A DNA stretch of 64,000 nt from Acinetobacter gerneri DSM 14967 = CIP 107464 = MTCC 9824 (GTDB lineage Bacteria > Pseudomonadota > Gammaproteobacteria > Pseudomonadales > Moraxellaceae): contig NZ_KB849544.1 in assembly GCF_000368565.1 (NCBI RefSeq), positions 491,994 through 555,993 of the forward strand, read 5' to 3'. The notes below the pieces were generated by a model. It was not told the origin of the DNA. It searched no databases and saw nothing but the letters and a program-made list of their open reading frames with translations. The translations under genes and the position numbers were made by a program. Positions 54,307 to 63,497 of this stretch are shown piece by piece. The first letter of the stretch is position 1; every line of letters starts with the position of its first letter.

Positions 54307-55689
54307 ATGGAAAACGTAAAATCCGTCGCAATCAGCGATGAGAATATCACACATGATAGTGAAAAAATTAGTCAAAAACGTGTCGCTTTTGCCACTGTCA
54401 TTGGCACAACGATTGAATGGTACGATTATTTTGTATATGCAGCTGTTGCTGGTCTGGTTTTTAATCAAATATTTTTTGCACCCGCAGGTCCTGTCGTTGC
54501 CAACTTATTGGTTTTTGCCTCTATCGGTATTAGCTTTATTTTCAGACCATTAGGTGCTTTTATTGCTGGACATTATGGCGATAAACTTGGTCGACGTTTA
54601 ATGTTGGTCCTCACGCTGGTCTTAATGGGAGGAACGACAACTCTAATTGGATTATTACCGACCTATGCTCAAATCGGTATCGCAGCACCTATTCTTTTGA
54701 TTTTATTGCGTATCTTACAAGGCATATCAGCTGGTGGTGAATGGGGCGGCGCAGTACTTATGGCTGTAGAACATGCACCTAAAGAAAAACGTGGACGTTT
54801 TGGTGCTTTCCCGCAACTTGGTGTTCCTCTAGGTCTACTTTTAGCTTCTTTGGTTTTAGTGATCATGACTGGTGTGGTTTCGCCGGGTGAAGAGTTTGTA
54901 CAATGGGGCTGGCGTATTCCATTTTTGTTGAGTTTGGTCCTACTTGCTATTGGTCACTGGATTCGTCGTTCAGTTGATGAAAGCCCTGTTTTTGAAGAAA
55001 TCAAACATCGTAAATCAACCATCCAAAACCCGATCAAAACTTTATTTAGCAAATATAAAAGTTCTGTTTTACTCGCTGCGTTACTTTGCGCAGGTGTAAC
55101 AGGTTTAGGTTATATGACGACGGGTGGTTTTATTCAAAACTATACAACTAACCCAAATGGTCCATTTAAGCTTGATCGTACGATTATCCTTTCTTTAGTC
55201 ACTGCTTCTGCTGTCATTTGGGCTTTGGTGACTTGGATTTCGGCATCACTTTCAGATCGTTTTGGTCGTAAAAAAATCTATATCATCGGCACCATTTCTC
55301 AAATCATCGGTGCACTGTGTTTATTCCCATTTGTCGATATGGGTACATATACAGGTATCGCAATTGGGCTATGTATTTTGTCAGTCGGAATCGGTTTAAC
55401 CTACGGCGTACAAGCAACTTTCTATGCTGAACTCTTCCCTGCTTCAGTACGTTTCTCTGGTATTTCAATCACCTATGCGATTGGTTCAATCTTGGGCGGC
55501 GCATTTGCTCCACTGATCGCGGCATGGATCGTCAACGCTACAGGTGGCACAACTTACGTCACGGTTTATTTATGTGTCATCGCAGGTCTTGCATTCTTGG
55601 CTTCAATCCTCCTCAAAGATCGTACAGGCATCGACTTAGGTCCTGACAATGAAGAACAGCAAAATGAATCACCTTTGATTTGGAAATAA
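54307..55689 (+). CDS. MHS-family MFS transporter (ShiA/ProP type)
   Basis: 460 residues with 12 predicted membrane segments, metabolite:proton symporter family. VIGTTIEWYDYFVYAAVAG opens the first helix, GHYGDKLGRRLMLV is the conserved loop 2-3, GISAGGEWGGAVLMAVEHAP marks helix 4, and LSDRFGRKK repeats the loop in the second half. The closest recognisable relatives are shikimate and alpha-ketoglutarate-type symporters. Its divergent IclR-type regulator suggests a role in uptake of an aromatic or hydroxy acid; the substrate is not determined. Confidence 0.9.
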   Translation: MENVKSVAISDENITHDSEKISQKRVAFATVIGTTIEWYDYFVYAAVAGLVFNQIFFAPAGPVVANLLVFASIGISFIFRPLGAFIAGHYGDKLGRRLMLVLTLVLMGGTTTLIGLLPTYAQIGIAAPILLILLRILQGISAGGEWGGAVLMAVEHAPKEKRGRFGAFPQLGVPLGLLLASLVLVIMTGVVSPGEEFVQWGWRIPFLLSLVLLAIGHWIRRSVDESPVFEEIKHRKSTIQNPIKTLFSKYKSSVLLAALLCAGVTGLGYMTTGGFIQNYTTNPNGPFKLDRTIILSLVTASAVIWALVTWISASLSDRFGRKKIYIIGTISQIIGALCLFPFVDMGTYTGIAIGLCILSVGIGLTYGVQATFYAELFPASVRFSGISITYAIGSILGGAFAPLIAAWIVNATGGTTYVTVYLCVIAGLAFLASILLKDRTGIDLGPDNEEQQNESPLIWK

Positions 55690-55853
55690 GGCATTATTTT
55701 CAATGATATATTTAAAGTTTCTGTAAAAAATATTTTATAAACTTTGAAATGTTCTAAAAAATAAATGAGTGAGTATTCGGACCAATACTCGCTCAAAACT
55801 TTTTATCTATTTTATTTAAAATTTCTACATTATTATTTATTTTAAAATTTAAA
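55690..55853. other. AT-rich 3' flank of the transporter gene
   Basis: No gene. It lies between the transporter stop codon and the hairpin of the micro-gene. Confidence 0.4.
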
Positions 55854-55888
55854 TTTTCAGTAGCTCAAACCCCTTAAGCTACTGAAAA
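55854..55888. terminator. Strong hairpin terminator of the micro-gene
   Basis: A 12-bp perfect stem TTTTCAGTAGCT / AGCTACTGAAAA (13 bp counting the next A-T pair) with an 11-base loop, AT-rich on both sides. On the minus strand it lies 20 bases after the micro-gene stop codon. Confidence 0.8.
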
Positions 55889-55908
55889 TATTTGGAGTTA
55901 TCAAACTT

Positions 55909-55965
55909 TCACATACAACAGCAAGCAAGTTCTGCGCTATTATATCTGATACTTTTCATGGTCAT
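55909..55965 (-). CDS. 18-residue cysteine-ended peptide, unknown micro-gene
   Basis: ATG at 55965, preceded by AAGAGGTG with seven bases between. The peptide is MTMKSIRYNSAELACCCM, ending in three consecutive cysteine codons (TGC TGT TGT) before ATG TGA. A promoter (55996-56024) lies just upstream and a perfect hairpin (55854-55888) just downstream, so it is a complete transcription unit of about 130 bases. The sequence is too polar for a type I toxin. Triple Cys could bind a metal, sense cysteine supply by ribosome stalling, or be a precursor for modification; no gene follows on the same strand and no modifying enzyme is near. I recognise no family. Confidence 0.5.
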   Translation of the reverse strand: MTMKSIRYNSAELACCCM

Positions 55966-55995
55966 GGCTTTCACCTCTTGTTTGAACGTAAAGCC

Positions 55996-56024
55996 AATAT
56001 AGCGTGATTTTTTTAAGCTGAAAA
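55996..56024 (-). promoter_or_regulatory. Sigma70-type promoter of the micro-gene
   Basis: On the minus strand TTTTCA (56019-56024), a 17-base spacer, then TATATT (55996-56001): four of six and five of six consensus matches. Confidence 0.55.
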
Positions 56025-56103
56025 ATAATTAGAAATGCTTTGGATTTTAATTTTTTTGCTTAAGAACTGTGTAGATATACTTATGAATAAAATCAGCGAT
56101 AAA

Positions 56104-57063
56104 TTATTCCCGCACTAGTTTTTCTAGCAAAAGTTTTTTCAGCAAATCTTCAACGATATCTTTTGCTCTAAGTTGATCAAACCAATTTTTTGGTATCGCA
56201 TCAAAACCATAGTACAAACCAGCGATTCCACCCGCAACACATGCGGTCGTATCTGTATCACGCCCGAAAGCGATTGCCGTTTTAATCACATCTTGATAGT
56301 TGTCTTGCTTTAAGGCAAAACGTGCAGATTTCAAACAATCAACCACATAACCACTCCCCATACCCTTTTCGAGTTCATCGGGTCGAATGTAGTATTCTAA
56401 TTGTTCAAGTTCATCTTCTTTATCATGAAAATGTTCACGTAAAATAGCGACTGCTTCATTCCAAGCAGACTCAATATCAGCACCTTTTAAAATATAACGC
56501 GCCCATAAACAATACAGTGCACAGCAAACTTTCGAACGTAAGTGTGCATGGGTAACATGTGATTGAGCATAAGCATCTTGAATTAATTGTTGGTCAGAAC
56601 CTTGATGCCAAAGTGCCAATGGTAATACTCGCATGAGAGAACCATTTCCATTGGCCAATTCATCATTTCTCGCTACATTTTGCAGCTCAACACCATTCAT
56701 ATATCCACGTATAGATTCTGCTGTCTGCACTCCGACATCAAACACCTTGTAGTCTACAGCCATATAACCGTACTGGTACCAATTACATAAGCGATGCATA
56801 AAATCTTGTTGGTCAAATTGTCCTTTATGCAATAGCGAGTCAAGCAAACATAAAGCTTGTGCGCCATCATCAGACCAAGTACCCAATTCAATGTCGGGAT
56901 AGGTTTTTTTGAAATATTTTGGTGGCACTATATCAATATCAGCATAAACAGGTAATTGGTCTGGTAAATTAAACTCATAAGAAACACCAACTGCATCACC
57001 TATAAGCAATCCATATAGTGCACCTTTAATTTTATTTTGCTGATCTATATAAGATTCCATCAT
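56104..57063 (-). CDS. ADP-ribosylglycohydrolase family protein
   Basis: 319 residues from the ATG at 57063 (MMESYIDQQNKIKGALYGLL), with AAGG upstream; the frame is open to 57093. DraG-type fold that removes ADP-ribose from proteins or small molecules, binding two metals: GLLIGDAVGVSYEF near the start, TWSDDGAQALCLLDSLL with the metal-binding S/T-DD, and the C-terminal AFGRDTDTTACVAGGIAGLYYG with the second D-T-D set. All key acidic residues are present. No ADP-ribosyltransferase is seen nearby, so its target is unknown. Confidence 0.92.
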   Translation of the reverse strand: MMESYIDQQNKIKGALYGLLIGDAVGVSYEFNLPDQLPVYADIDIVPPKYFKKTYPDIELGTWSDDGAQALCLLDSLLHKGQFDQQDFMHRLCNWYQYGYMAVDYKVFDVGVQTAESIRGYMNGVELQNVARNDELANGNGSLMRVLPLALWHQGSDQQLIQDAYAQSHVTHAHLRSKVCCALYCLWARYILKGADIESAWNEAVAILREHFHDKEDELEQLEYYIRPDELEKGMGSGYVVDCLKSARFALKQDNYQDVIKTAIAFGRDTDTTACVAGGIAGLYYGFDAIPKNWFDQLRAKDIVEDLLKKLLLEKLVRE

Positions 57064-57167
57064 TTCCAACCTTAAAAAAATCGTGATCGTCATTCCATTT
57101 TATAGAAAAATAACATAGTCTCAGTTAGAAACTGATTTAAAACAACACTAAAACAAGAGTAAAAAAT

Positions 57168-58136
57168 ATGGATATTAAAAAGTATACTTTTATCACTTTA
57201 TCGAGTTTTGTTTTATCTGCTTGCGGTGGAGGGAGTGATTCTGGAGCTGATAATAATAGAAACCAAAGCCAACCGACCAATCGAACTAAAAGCCAGCTCA
57301 CCTTAGCTTATCTAAACGATAAAACCCCATTATTTGCTGATTTTTCGACAGATATTAATAATGATACTCCAGCCTATAATTATGGCCAAGTTTTAAACTT
57401 TAAATCACCACTTTCATCAAAGACATATACTTTCACTTATAATTTTACTGCCAACGATCTAACTTATATGATTGAAGCTGAATATCTAAACTTAAATTCT
57501 CAACCTATTTCAGTCAATATTTACGAAAAAAATTGTAATAATGACAGATGCCTATATTCAAGAAGTTTTACCTGTAAACCTACAGTTTTTGTATGCAATA
57601 ACACGGCCATAACGGTAGATCAAAATACAGGGGCGAGTACTTTAACATTCAATCACACAAAAATCGTAAACTTAGATGATTATAAACAACTTAACTATTT
57701 AGACGGTAGCATTACAGGATCGCTTGCTCAAAAACCTCAAGATGTGCCCGATATTTTTCCTACTGGTATGCAATATGAAATGAAAATAAATGGTGAGAAT
57801 ATTCAATATATTCTCGCAATAACCCCAATCAAGCATTCTCATTATGAGAAAATAAGGCTCATAAATCACAATATTATAGAGTTTTGGACAAATATAGCTA
57901 CAGAAGGAGATTCAATTCATATTCGAATCAAAGATAATAAACCAATACTCGGGATACTAAGTTTTAATAGTATTTACGACATAATATTTGGTTATGATAC
58001 AGAATTAGGCATATATCCGAACATCATGAATGATAAAATTATATATAACCCGAAAAACTATGAAATCACTTTCAATGGAGCTGAAGTGGAATGGGTTAAT
58101 TTACACATGACTCTTTCTGGTACTATCGGCCCATAA
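57168..58136 (+). CDS. Lipoprotein of unknown function
   Basis: 322 residues with a lipoprotein signal (lipobox LSAC, Cys19) followed by a Gly/Ser/Asn-rich linker (GGGSDSGADNNRNQSQ). The mature part is predominantly beta-strand-like with four cysteines in one cluster (NCNNDRCLYSRSFTCKPTVFVC is the region; shown here only as C-N4-C-N8-C-N6-C spacing, approximately). Codon and base use are more AT-rich than the flanking mnmG. No family recognised. Probably outer-membrane anchored. Confidence 0.7.
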   Translation: MDIKKYTFITLSSFVLSACGGGSDSGADNNRNQSQPTNRTKSQLTLAYLNDKTPLFADFSTDINNDTPAYNYGQVLNFKSPLSSKTYTFTYNFTANDLTYMIEAEYLNLNSQPISVNIYEKNCNNDRCLYSRSFTCKPTVFVCNNTAITVDQNTGASTLTFNHTKIVNLDDYKQLNYLDGSITGSLAQKPQDVPDIFPTGMQYEMKINGENIQYILAITPIKHSHYEKIRLINHNIIEFWTNIATEGDSIHIRIKDNKPILGILSFNSIYDIIFGYDTELGIYPNIMNDKIIYNPKNYEITFNGAEVEWVNLHMTLSGTIGP

Positions 58137-58166
58137 AAAAAAGCCCGCATTAAGCGGGCTTTTTAA
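58137..58166. terminator. Bidirectional terminator between the lipoprotein gene and mnmG
   Basis: AAAAGCCCGC / GCGGGCTTTT with a 5-base loop and T/A tracts on both sides. Confidence 0.92.
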
Positions 58167-58175
58167 CAGCAAAAA

Positions 58176-60056
58176 TTAAGCTGTTTTCTTCATTTGTGCA
58201 TTTTTACGAATGGTGATCATGATCAACTGAACTGCCGCAGGTGTTACACCCGGAATACGACTCGCCTGAGCCAATGTTTCAGGCAAGACATTTTTCAGTT
58301 TCATGGTAATTTCACGAGACAAACCTGAAACCACATCATAATCAAAATCAGCAGGAATACGAGTTTCTTCAAGACGTTTCATTTGCGCAACATCTTCTTG
58401 CTGACGATTGATATAGCCTGCATATTTCACAGCGATTTCAATCTGTTCGCCCACATGTTCTGTCACTTCAGAACCTGTCAATTCAGCAATATGACTGAAA
58501 GTCACATTCGGACGTTTTAACAAATCAATCGCACTTGATTCTTTGCTTAAATCTTCGCCAGTCATTGCAACGAATTTTTTACCCATTGGGTTATTTGGCG
58601 CTGCCCAAAGGTGTTGTAAGCGAGAAGTTTCACGTTCTACAGCTTCCATTTTTTCGCTATATGCTGCCCAACGCTCATCATCAACCAAACCAAGTTCACG
58701 ACCAATTGCAGTTAAACGTTGATCTGCATTGTCTTCACGAAGCATCAGACGATATTCGGCACGAGAAGTAAACATGCGGTACGGTTCTTTTGTACCGAGT
58801 GTAATCAAGTCATCAACCAATACACCCATATACGCTTCATCACGTTTTGGTGTCCATTGCTCTTGATCCCAAGCACGACGTGCGGCATTTAAACCTGCCA
58901 ACAAACCTTGCGCACCCGCTTCTTCATAACCTGTTGTACCGTTAATTTGACCAGCAAAATACAAGTTATTAATTGATTTAGTTTCAAGTGAAAATTTGAG
59001 TGATTGTGGATTGAAATAATCATATTCAATCGCATAACCTGGACGCAAAATATGCGCATTTTCCATACCTTTGATCGAACGTACAAGTTCAAACTGCACA
59101 TCAAAAGGTAAAGAAGTCGAGATACCATTTGGATAAAGTTCGTGTGTATCTAAGCCTTCAGGCTCCAAGAACACTTGATGTGAATCTTTATCCGCAAATT
59201 TATGAATTTTATCTTCAATAGATGGGCAATAACGTGGCCCCACACCTTCAATCACACCTGTATACATAGGTGAACGATCTAAGCCACCACGAATGATTTC
59301 ATGTGTGCGCTCATTGGTATGTGTAATATAGCAATTGATTTGCTCAGGATGCATAGAAGCATCACCCATAAATGACATCACTGGAGATGGGAAATCACCC
59401 GGTTGGGGTGTCATGACTGAAAAATCAACTGAACGTGCATCAATACGTGGGGGCGTACCAGTTTTCAAACGACCTACAGGAAGTTTAAGTTCACGCAAAC
59501 GATGCGCCAATGAAATTGACGGAGGATCACCTGCACGACCGCCAGAGGCATTATTGAGACCAACGTGAATCACGCCCCCCAAGAATGTGCCAGTCGTTAA
59601 AACCACTGTTTTAGCATCAAAACGAATACCCATTTGCGTAATCACGCCTTTAACGGTATCCCCTTCAACGATCAAATCATCTGCAGCTTGTTGGAAAATA
59701 TCAAGATTCGCTTGATTTTCCAAAGTATGACGAATCGCAGCTTTATAGCGAATACGGTCTGCTTGAGCACGTGTTGCACGAACCGCTGCACCTTTACGCG
59801 AATTTAAGATACGGAATTGAATACCACCTTTATCTGCTGCAAGCGCCATCGCACCGCCCAAGGCATCAATTTCACGTACAAGGTGAGACTTACCAATACC
59901 ACCAATCGCAGGGTTACAGCTCATCTGCCCTAAAGTCTCAATGTTATGAGTCAAGAGCAAAGTCTGTCGACCCATACGAGCCGCAGCTAGAGCCGCTTCC
60001 GTACCTGCGTGACCGCCACCGATAACAATGACATCGTAAACTTTAGGATAATGCAT
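58176..60056 (-). CDS. mnmG: tRNA uridine-5-carboxymethylaminomethyl synthesis protein MnmG (GidA)
   Basis: FAD enzyme that with MnmE modifies the wobble uridine of several tRNAs. 626 residues. FAD-binding [19 protein letters not shown] at residues 11-29, [29 protein letters not shown]-type stretch ([19 protein letters not shown]) and the C-terminal helical domain with [17 protein letters not shown]. Complete. Confidence 0.97.
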   Translation of the reverse strand: MHYPKVYDVIVIGGGHAGTEAALAAARMGRQTLLLTHNIETLGQMSCNPAIGGIGKSHLVREIDALGGAMALAADKGGIQFRILNSRKGAAVRATRAQADRIRYKAAIRHTLENQANLDIFQQAADDLIVEGDTVKGVITQMGIRFDAKTVVLTTGTFLGGVIHVGLNNASGGRAGDPPSISLAHRLRELKLPVGRLKTGTPPRIDARSVDFSVMTPQPGDFPSPVMSFMGDASMHPEQINCYITHTNERTHEIIRGGLDRSPMYTGVIEGVGPRYCPSIEDKIHKFADKDSHQVFLEPEGLDTHELYPNGISTSLPFDVQFELVRSIKGMENAHILRPGYAIEYDYFNPQSLKFSLETKSINNLYFAGQINGTTGYEEAGAQGLLAGLNAARRAWDQEQWTPKRDEAYMGVLVDDLITLGTKEPYRMFTSRAEYRLMLREDNADQRLTAIGRELGLVDDERWAAYSEKMEAVERETSRLQHLWAAPNNPMGKKFVAMTGEDLSKESSAIDLLKRPNVTFSHIAELTGSEVTEHVGEQIEIAVKYAGYINRQQEDVAQMKRLEETRIPADFDYDVVSGLSREITMKLKNVLPETLAQASRIPGVTPAAVQLIMITIRKNAQMKKTA

Positions 60057-60284
60057 ACTACTTAGACTAAAAAAAAAAGGACTGCATATTATAGCAAGAA
60101 AATTGTTGCGCTTATAATGGTTTTTGAAAATTGTCTATATAAAATTACAACCCAATACACTGTGTGACAAATTTGATGCTCAAAACATCATAAAAAAGGA
60201 TTAACTTCCAAAGCGTTGCTTCTTAAACTTGAACCGTTCCATATTTTCATGCCTTACAATCAACTTTAATAAAGGGATAGTCCA

Positions 60285-60692
60285 ATGAAAAATATTGTTA
60301 TCAAATCTTTATCGGCTTCGTTAATTTGTCTTATGAGTATTGGGGTTGCAAATGCAGCACCTCAGCATCAAAAAGCAAAGGCAACTAAAGCGACCAAAAC
60401 TGAAAAAGTAAGCAATGAAACCCGTCTACAAATCAATGCTTGTAATAAAAAACAGCAAGGTGAATGGACCAAGTACAGCTACCAAGGGGTAACGTTCAAC
60501 GGTACTTGTGAACAAAATGAAAATGGCAAGTTGCAATTTAAATCACCAACACCTGCTGGCGGTAGTACAGCAGCAGCTGAAAGTGCGGCCCCTGCTGCAG
60601 ATAGCGCAGCTCCAGCAGCAGTAGAAAGTGCTGCTCCTGCGGATGAAAGCAATGCTGCACCAGCTGACGATAGCGCAACACCTGCAAGTTAA
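60285..60692 (+). CDS. Secreted protein with Ala/Pro/Ser/Asp-rich repeat tail
   Basis: 135 residues. Sec signal peptide cleaved after ANA (about residue 24), a basic Lys/Ala/Thr stretch (HQKAKATKATKTEK), a small central domain with two cysteines (INACNKKQQGEW ... NGTCEQNENG) likely joined by a disulfide, then an acidic low-complexity tail of imperfect SAAPAxxSA repeats from residue 90 on. The tail is probably disordered and could span periplasm or bind cell wall. No family recognised with confidence. Confidence 0.7.
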   Translation: MKNIVIKSLSASLICLMSIGVANAAPQHQKAKATKATKTEKVSNETRLQINACNKKQQGEWTKYSYQGVTFNGTCEQNENGKLQFKSPTPAGGSTAAAESAAPAADSAAPAAVESAAPADESNAAPADDSATPAS

Positions 60693-60705
60693 TTTTAAAA
60701 ACTAA

Positions 60706-60735
60706 AAAAATGGCTATGGATATAGCCATTTTTTT
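60706..60735 (+). terminator. Intrinsic terminator of the Ala-rich protein gene
   Basis: AAAATGGCTAT / ATAGCCATTTT with a 4-base loop and seven T. Confidence 0.9.
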
Positions 60736-60908
60736 ATGGTTAAAACCCTCGCCCCCCTTCCTAGAATATTTCAATTTTTTCAAAACTTCCGTACTTTCTA
60801 TCTTTATATAAAAATTGATGTCTTTTTCTATTCCCTAGATATTTCTTACTCCAAACAAGTGATATTCAGCTACAATAGCTTTTTAAGAAAATAAACTAGG
60901 TTATTTCT

Positions 60909-61814
60909 GTGAAGTGGTTACAAATACATATTACTGTTGATCAAGCTCAAGTTGATTTTACTGAAACCTTACTCAGTTCTTTAGGTGCAGTCAGCGTCAC
61001 TTTAGATGATGCAGAAAATCAAGATTTACTTGAACCACTTCCGGGTGAAACTCCACTTTGGAATAAAGTTATCGTTACTGGGATTTATGCTCAAGAAGAC
61101 AATCAAGAAATTGATGTTCAAGCACTTGAAACATTTATTCGCACTCAAATGCCTGACGTTGAAATGCGTAGTGAATTTTTAGAAGACCAAGTTTGGGAAC
61201 GTTCATGGATGGACTATTATGAGCCGATTCAAATTGGTGAAAAATACTGGATCGTTCCAGAATGGTTAGAACCACCTGAAAAAGATGCAGTCAATATCAA
61301 GCTTGATCCGGGTCTTGCTTTTGGTACGGGTAACCATGCCAGCACATTCTTATGTCTTCAATGGTTAGGCACTGTCGATCTAAAAGATAAAATCGTAATC
61401 GACTATGGTTGTGGTTCAGGGATCTTGGGTGTTGCAGCATTATTACTTGGCGCTAAAAAAGTCTATGCTACAGATATTGACCCTCAAGCGGTACTTGCGA
61501 CCAAGCAAAATGCCGAATTGAATGGTGTGCTCGAGAATCTTTATGTGGGCTTACCAGAAGAATTTAATGCAACATTTAAAGATCAAAAAGCTGATGCCTT
61601 TGTCGCAAATATTTTGGCTGGTCCATTGATGTCTTTGGCTGCTGAATTTTCAACATTGGTAAAATCTGAAGCTGACTTTGCTCTTGCTGGTGTTATCAAA
61701 GAACAAGTCTCAGAAGTATCCGAAGTTTATTCTGAGTTCTTTGATGTATTAAATGTTGAAGAACGTGAAGAACATTGGTGTCGTATCTCTGGTAAACGTA
61801 AAAAATTCGCTTAA
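60909..61814 (+). CDS. prmA: Ribosomal protein L11 methyltransferase
   Basis: SAM-dependent enzyme that trimethylates L11. 301 residues: N-terminal L11-binding ferredoxin-like domain (1-55), then the methyltransferase with [19 protein letters not shown], the SAM loop [21 protein letters not shown] near residue 160 (cut here as [18 protein letters not shown]), and the NPPF-type position as [14 protein letters not shown]. It starts at GTG at 60909 (GTGAAGTGG), read as Met. It leads the cluster prmA - DUF3426 - fis - purH. Confidence 0.95.
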   Translation: MKWLQIHITVDQAQVDFTETLLSSLGAVSVTLDDAENQDLLEPLPGETPLWNKVIVTGIYAQEDNQEIDVQALETFIRTQMPDVEMRSEFLEDQVWERSWMDYYEPIQIGEKYWIVPEWLEPPEKDAVNIKLDPGLAFGTGNHASTFLCLQWLGTVDLKDKIVIDYGCGSGILGVAALLLGAKKVYATDIDPQAVLATKQNAELNGVLENLYVGLPEEFNATFKDQKADAFVANILAGPLMSLAAEFSTLVKSEADFALAGVIKEQVSEVSEVYSEFFDVLNVEEREEHWCRISGKRKKFA

Positions 61815-61820
61815 AATATC

Positions 61821-61853
61821 AGGAGAGTTTTAATAAACATTTAGAACTCTCCT
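61821..61853 (+). terminator. Hairpin after prmA
   Basis: A 9-bp perfect stem AGGAGAGTT / AACTCTCCT with a 15-base loop, but no T-tract; it may attenuate rather than terminate. Confidence 0.45.
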
Positions 61854-61898
61854 AAAATATCTTTATACAGTACAACATAAACAACTATAAAGTTTGCC

Positions 61899-62774
61899 AT
61901 GCCAAATAAACAAACCAGATGTCCAAACTGCCAAACGATCTATAAGGTTTCTGTTCCCCAGTTAACCGTCGCACAAGGCATGGTTTGTTGTGCAAAATGC
62001 GATTTCACCTTTAATGCGCTGTCTAATATAGTCAAAATTCAGAATCCGGATCTTATGGTTCTTGATGAGCCAGTAAAAAAGGTTTCAAACCATTTTTTTG
62101 TTGAACCCTCTTCTGAAGCACATCAATCGACTCAAGATATATTTAAAGTTTTGGAGATTTTTAATCATAAAGTCGAAAATTCAAATATTGATTTATTAAC
62201 TTATTTAAATAACTTAAATTATTTTAGTCACGAACCAATCAATGCCAATCCAAGCCTCAACCTCTATAGTAATGCTCATCAGCTCAACAAAGATCGATAC
62301 AGACCCACTTTTAAATACTATCTCTTCTGGGGTGGAATTAATTTTATTTTATGCTTAGTCTTCTTGTTTCAATATATTTGGCATAATCCTTACTTATTAA
62401 AAGAGCACCCTTTTCTGAATAATAGCTTCAATAGACTCAACAGCAGTTTAGGTATTGAAACTTTAGAACAGCGCTACCAACAAATAAGTGCATCTCAAAT
62501 CATCGTGGATTACCCAAATGACGCTATGGTTGAGTTTTCAGGCGTACTCAATAATAGTTATGATAAAAGTTTAAAAATGCCTTTGTTGCAATTAAATCTA
62601 CTATCTGATGGAGAAATAATAAGCACAGCGATCATTCCGCCATCACAATACCTGATCACTAGCTTACAAGGAATTGAAAGAATCCCGAGCGATAGCCCAT
62701 TTTATTTCCAATTTACGGTTATAAAACCAAAAAAACAATTTGACAATTACCAAATAGCCGCAATTGAGCCTTAA
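61899..62774 (+). CDS. MJ0042-type zinc-ribbon / DUF3426 membrane protein
   Basis: 291 residues. N-terminal MJ0042 zinc ribbon with CPNC (8-11) and CCAKC (31-35), a variable low-complexity region, one membrane helix at about 145-165 (LFWGGINFILCLVFLFQYIW) and a C-terminal DUF3426 domain to the end. The domain pair and the place between prmA and fis are conserved in gammaproteobacteria. Function unknown; the ribbon should be cytoplasmic and DUF3426 periplasmic. Confidence 0.88.
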   Translation: MPNKQTRCPNCQTIYKVSVPQLTVAQGMVCCAKCDFTFNALSNIVKIQNPDLMVLDEPVKKVSNHFFVEPSSEAHQSTQDIFKVLEIFNHKVENSNIDLLTYLNNLNYFSHEPINANPSLNLYSNAHQLNKDRYRPTFKYYLFWGGINFILCLVFLFQYIWHNPYLLKEHPFLNNSFNRLNSSLGIETLEQRYQQISASQIIVDYPNDAMVEFSGVLNNSYDKSLKMPLLQLNLLSDGEIISTAIIPPSQYLITSLQGIERIPSDSPFYFQFTVIKPKKQFDNYQIAAIEP

Positions 62775-63146
62775 TTTCAAAAAAAAATTAAAAAAATTAA
62801 AAAAAAATGTAGTTTTCTTGCTCATTTTCCGTAGAGAGATGCTATCATACGCGCCACGAAAGCTTTGTGCTGCAAACTCCTCGCAATTTCTCACAACAAA
62901 TACAGTCTGGATATGTGCTTTATTTTTAATATCGCGCACCTAGATCGTTTTTTGTTCGATAATAACGTGGTAACATATATTTAAATATTGTTACGCTTAT
63001 TTTCTGATCAATTGTCAGAGCTGTGGCAAGCTAATTGTTCTTGTTGTAAGGCTACCGTTTTTAGGAATCTAAAACGGAGCTTATGTTTTTTTAGACCACA
63101 TAAATATATCACCATATGGTGGTATCAAATTTTCGGATTAACTCGC
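62775..63146 (+). other. Long leader and promoter region of fis
   Basis: 372 bases without a gene I can support. TATCAT near 62852 followed by a G+C-rich ACGCGCC discriminator is a likely -10 element of the type under stringent control. The downstream leader of about 280 bases contains a CCGTTTT / AAAACGG hairpin (63055-63077) and a CACCATATGGTG palindrome (63110-63121) near the fis start. The frame upstream of the fis ATG is open but reads as unlikely protein. Confidence 0.5.
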
Positions 63147-63416
63147 ATGAATAGCAAATCTCCTATTTTTACTGCACAATCTGATGTTGCTCTTCGTATT
63201 CACGTAGATCGCGCAGTTCGCCATTACTTTGCACAGTTACAAGGCGAGCAGCCATCTCAAGTGTACGACATGGTGCTAGCAGAAATGGAGAAACCTCTTT
63301 TATCTGTAGTTTTAGAGTACACACGCGGTAATCAAACTCGCGCTGCTGAGATTCTGGGACTTAACCGTGGAACTTTGCGTAAAAAGTTGAAAGCTCACGG
63401 TTTAATGAGTGAATAA
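63147..63416 (+). CDS. fis: DNA-binding protein Fis
   Basis: Nucleoid protein that bends DNA and activates rRNA promoters. 89 residues from the ATG at 63147; the C-terminal half has the Fis helix-turn-helix ([33 protein letters not shown]), where the [11 protein letters not shown] stretch is nearly invariant. The upstream ORF extension (to 62988) is not family-like. No strong RBS is seen, so translation may depend on the structured leader. A terminator follows, then purH. Confidence 0.95.
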   Translation: MNSKSPIFTAQSDVALRIHVDRAVRHYFAQLQGEQPSQVYDMVLAEMEKPLLSVVLEYTRGNQTRAAEILGLNRGTLRKKLKAHGLMSE

Positions 63417-63422
63417 ATGTTA

Positions 63423-63449
63423 AAATGCTCACGCTTGTGGGCATTTTTT
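63423..63449 (+). terminator. Intrinsic terminator of fis
   Basis: AAATGCTCAC / GTGGGCATTT with a 4-base loop and T-tail. Confidence 0.85.
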
Positions 63450-63497
63450 ATGCCTATCTGTTTTTTTAATCTGTAAACTTGAACTGTTGACAACATC

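Noticed and set aside
60538-60783. Minus-strand frame opposite the Ala-rich repeat tail
   Set aside because: It is an artefact of GCA/GCT repeats read backwards (Leu/Gln runs) and has no start signal.
62988-63146. N-terminal extension of Fis by 53 residues
   Set aside because: The extra residues are rich in Cys, Trp and Phe and unlike any Fis; the ATG at 63147 gives the normal length.
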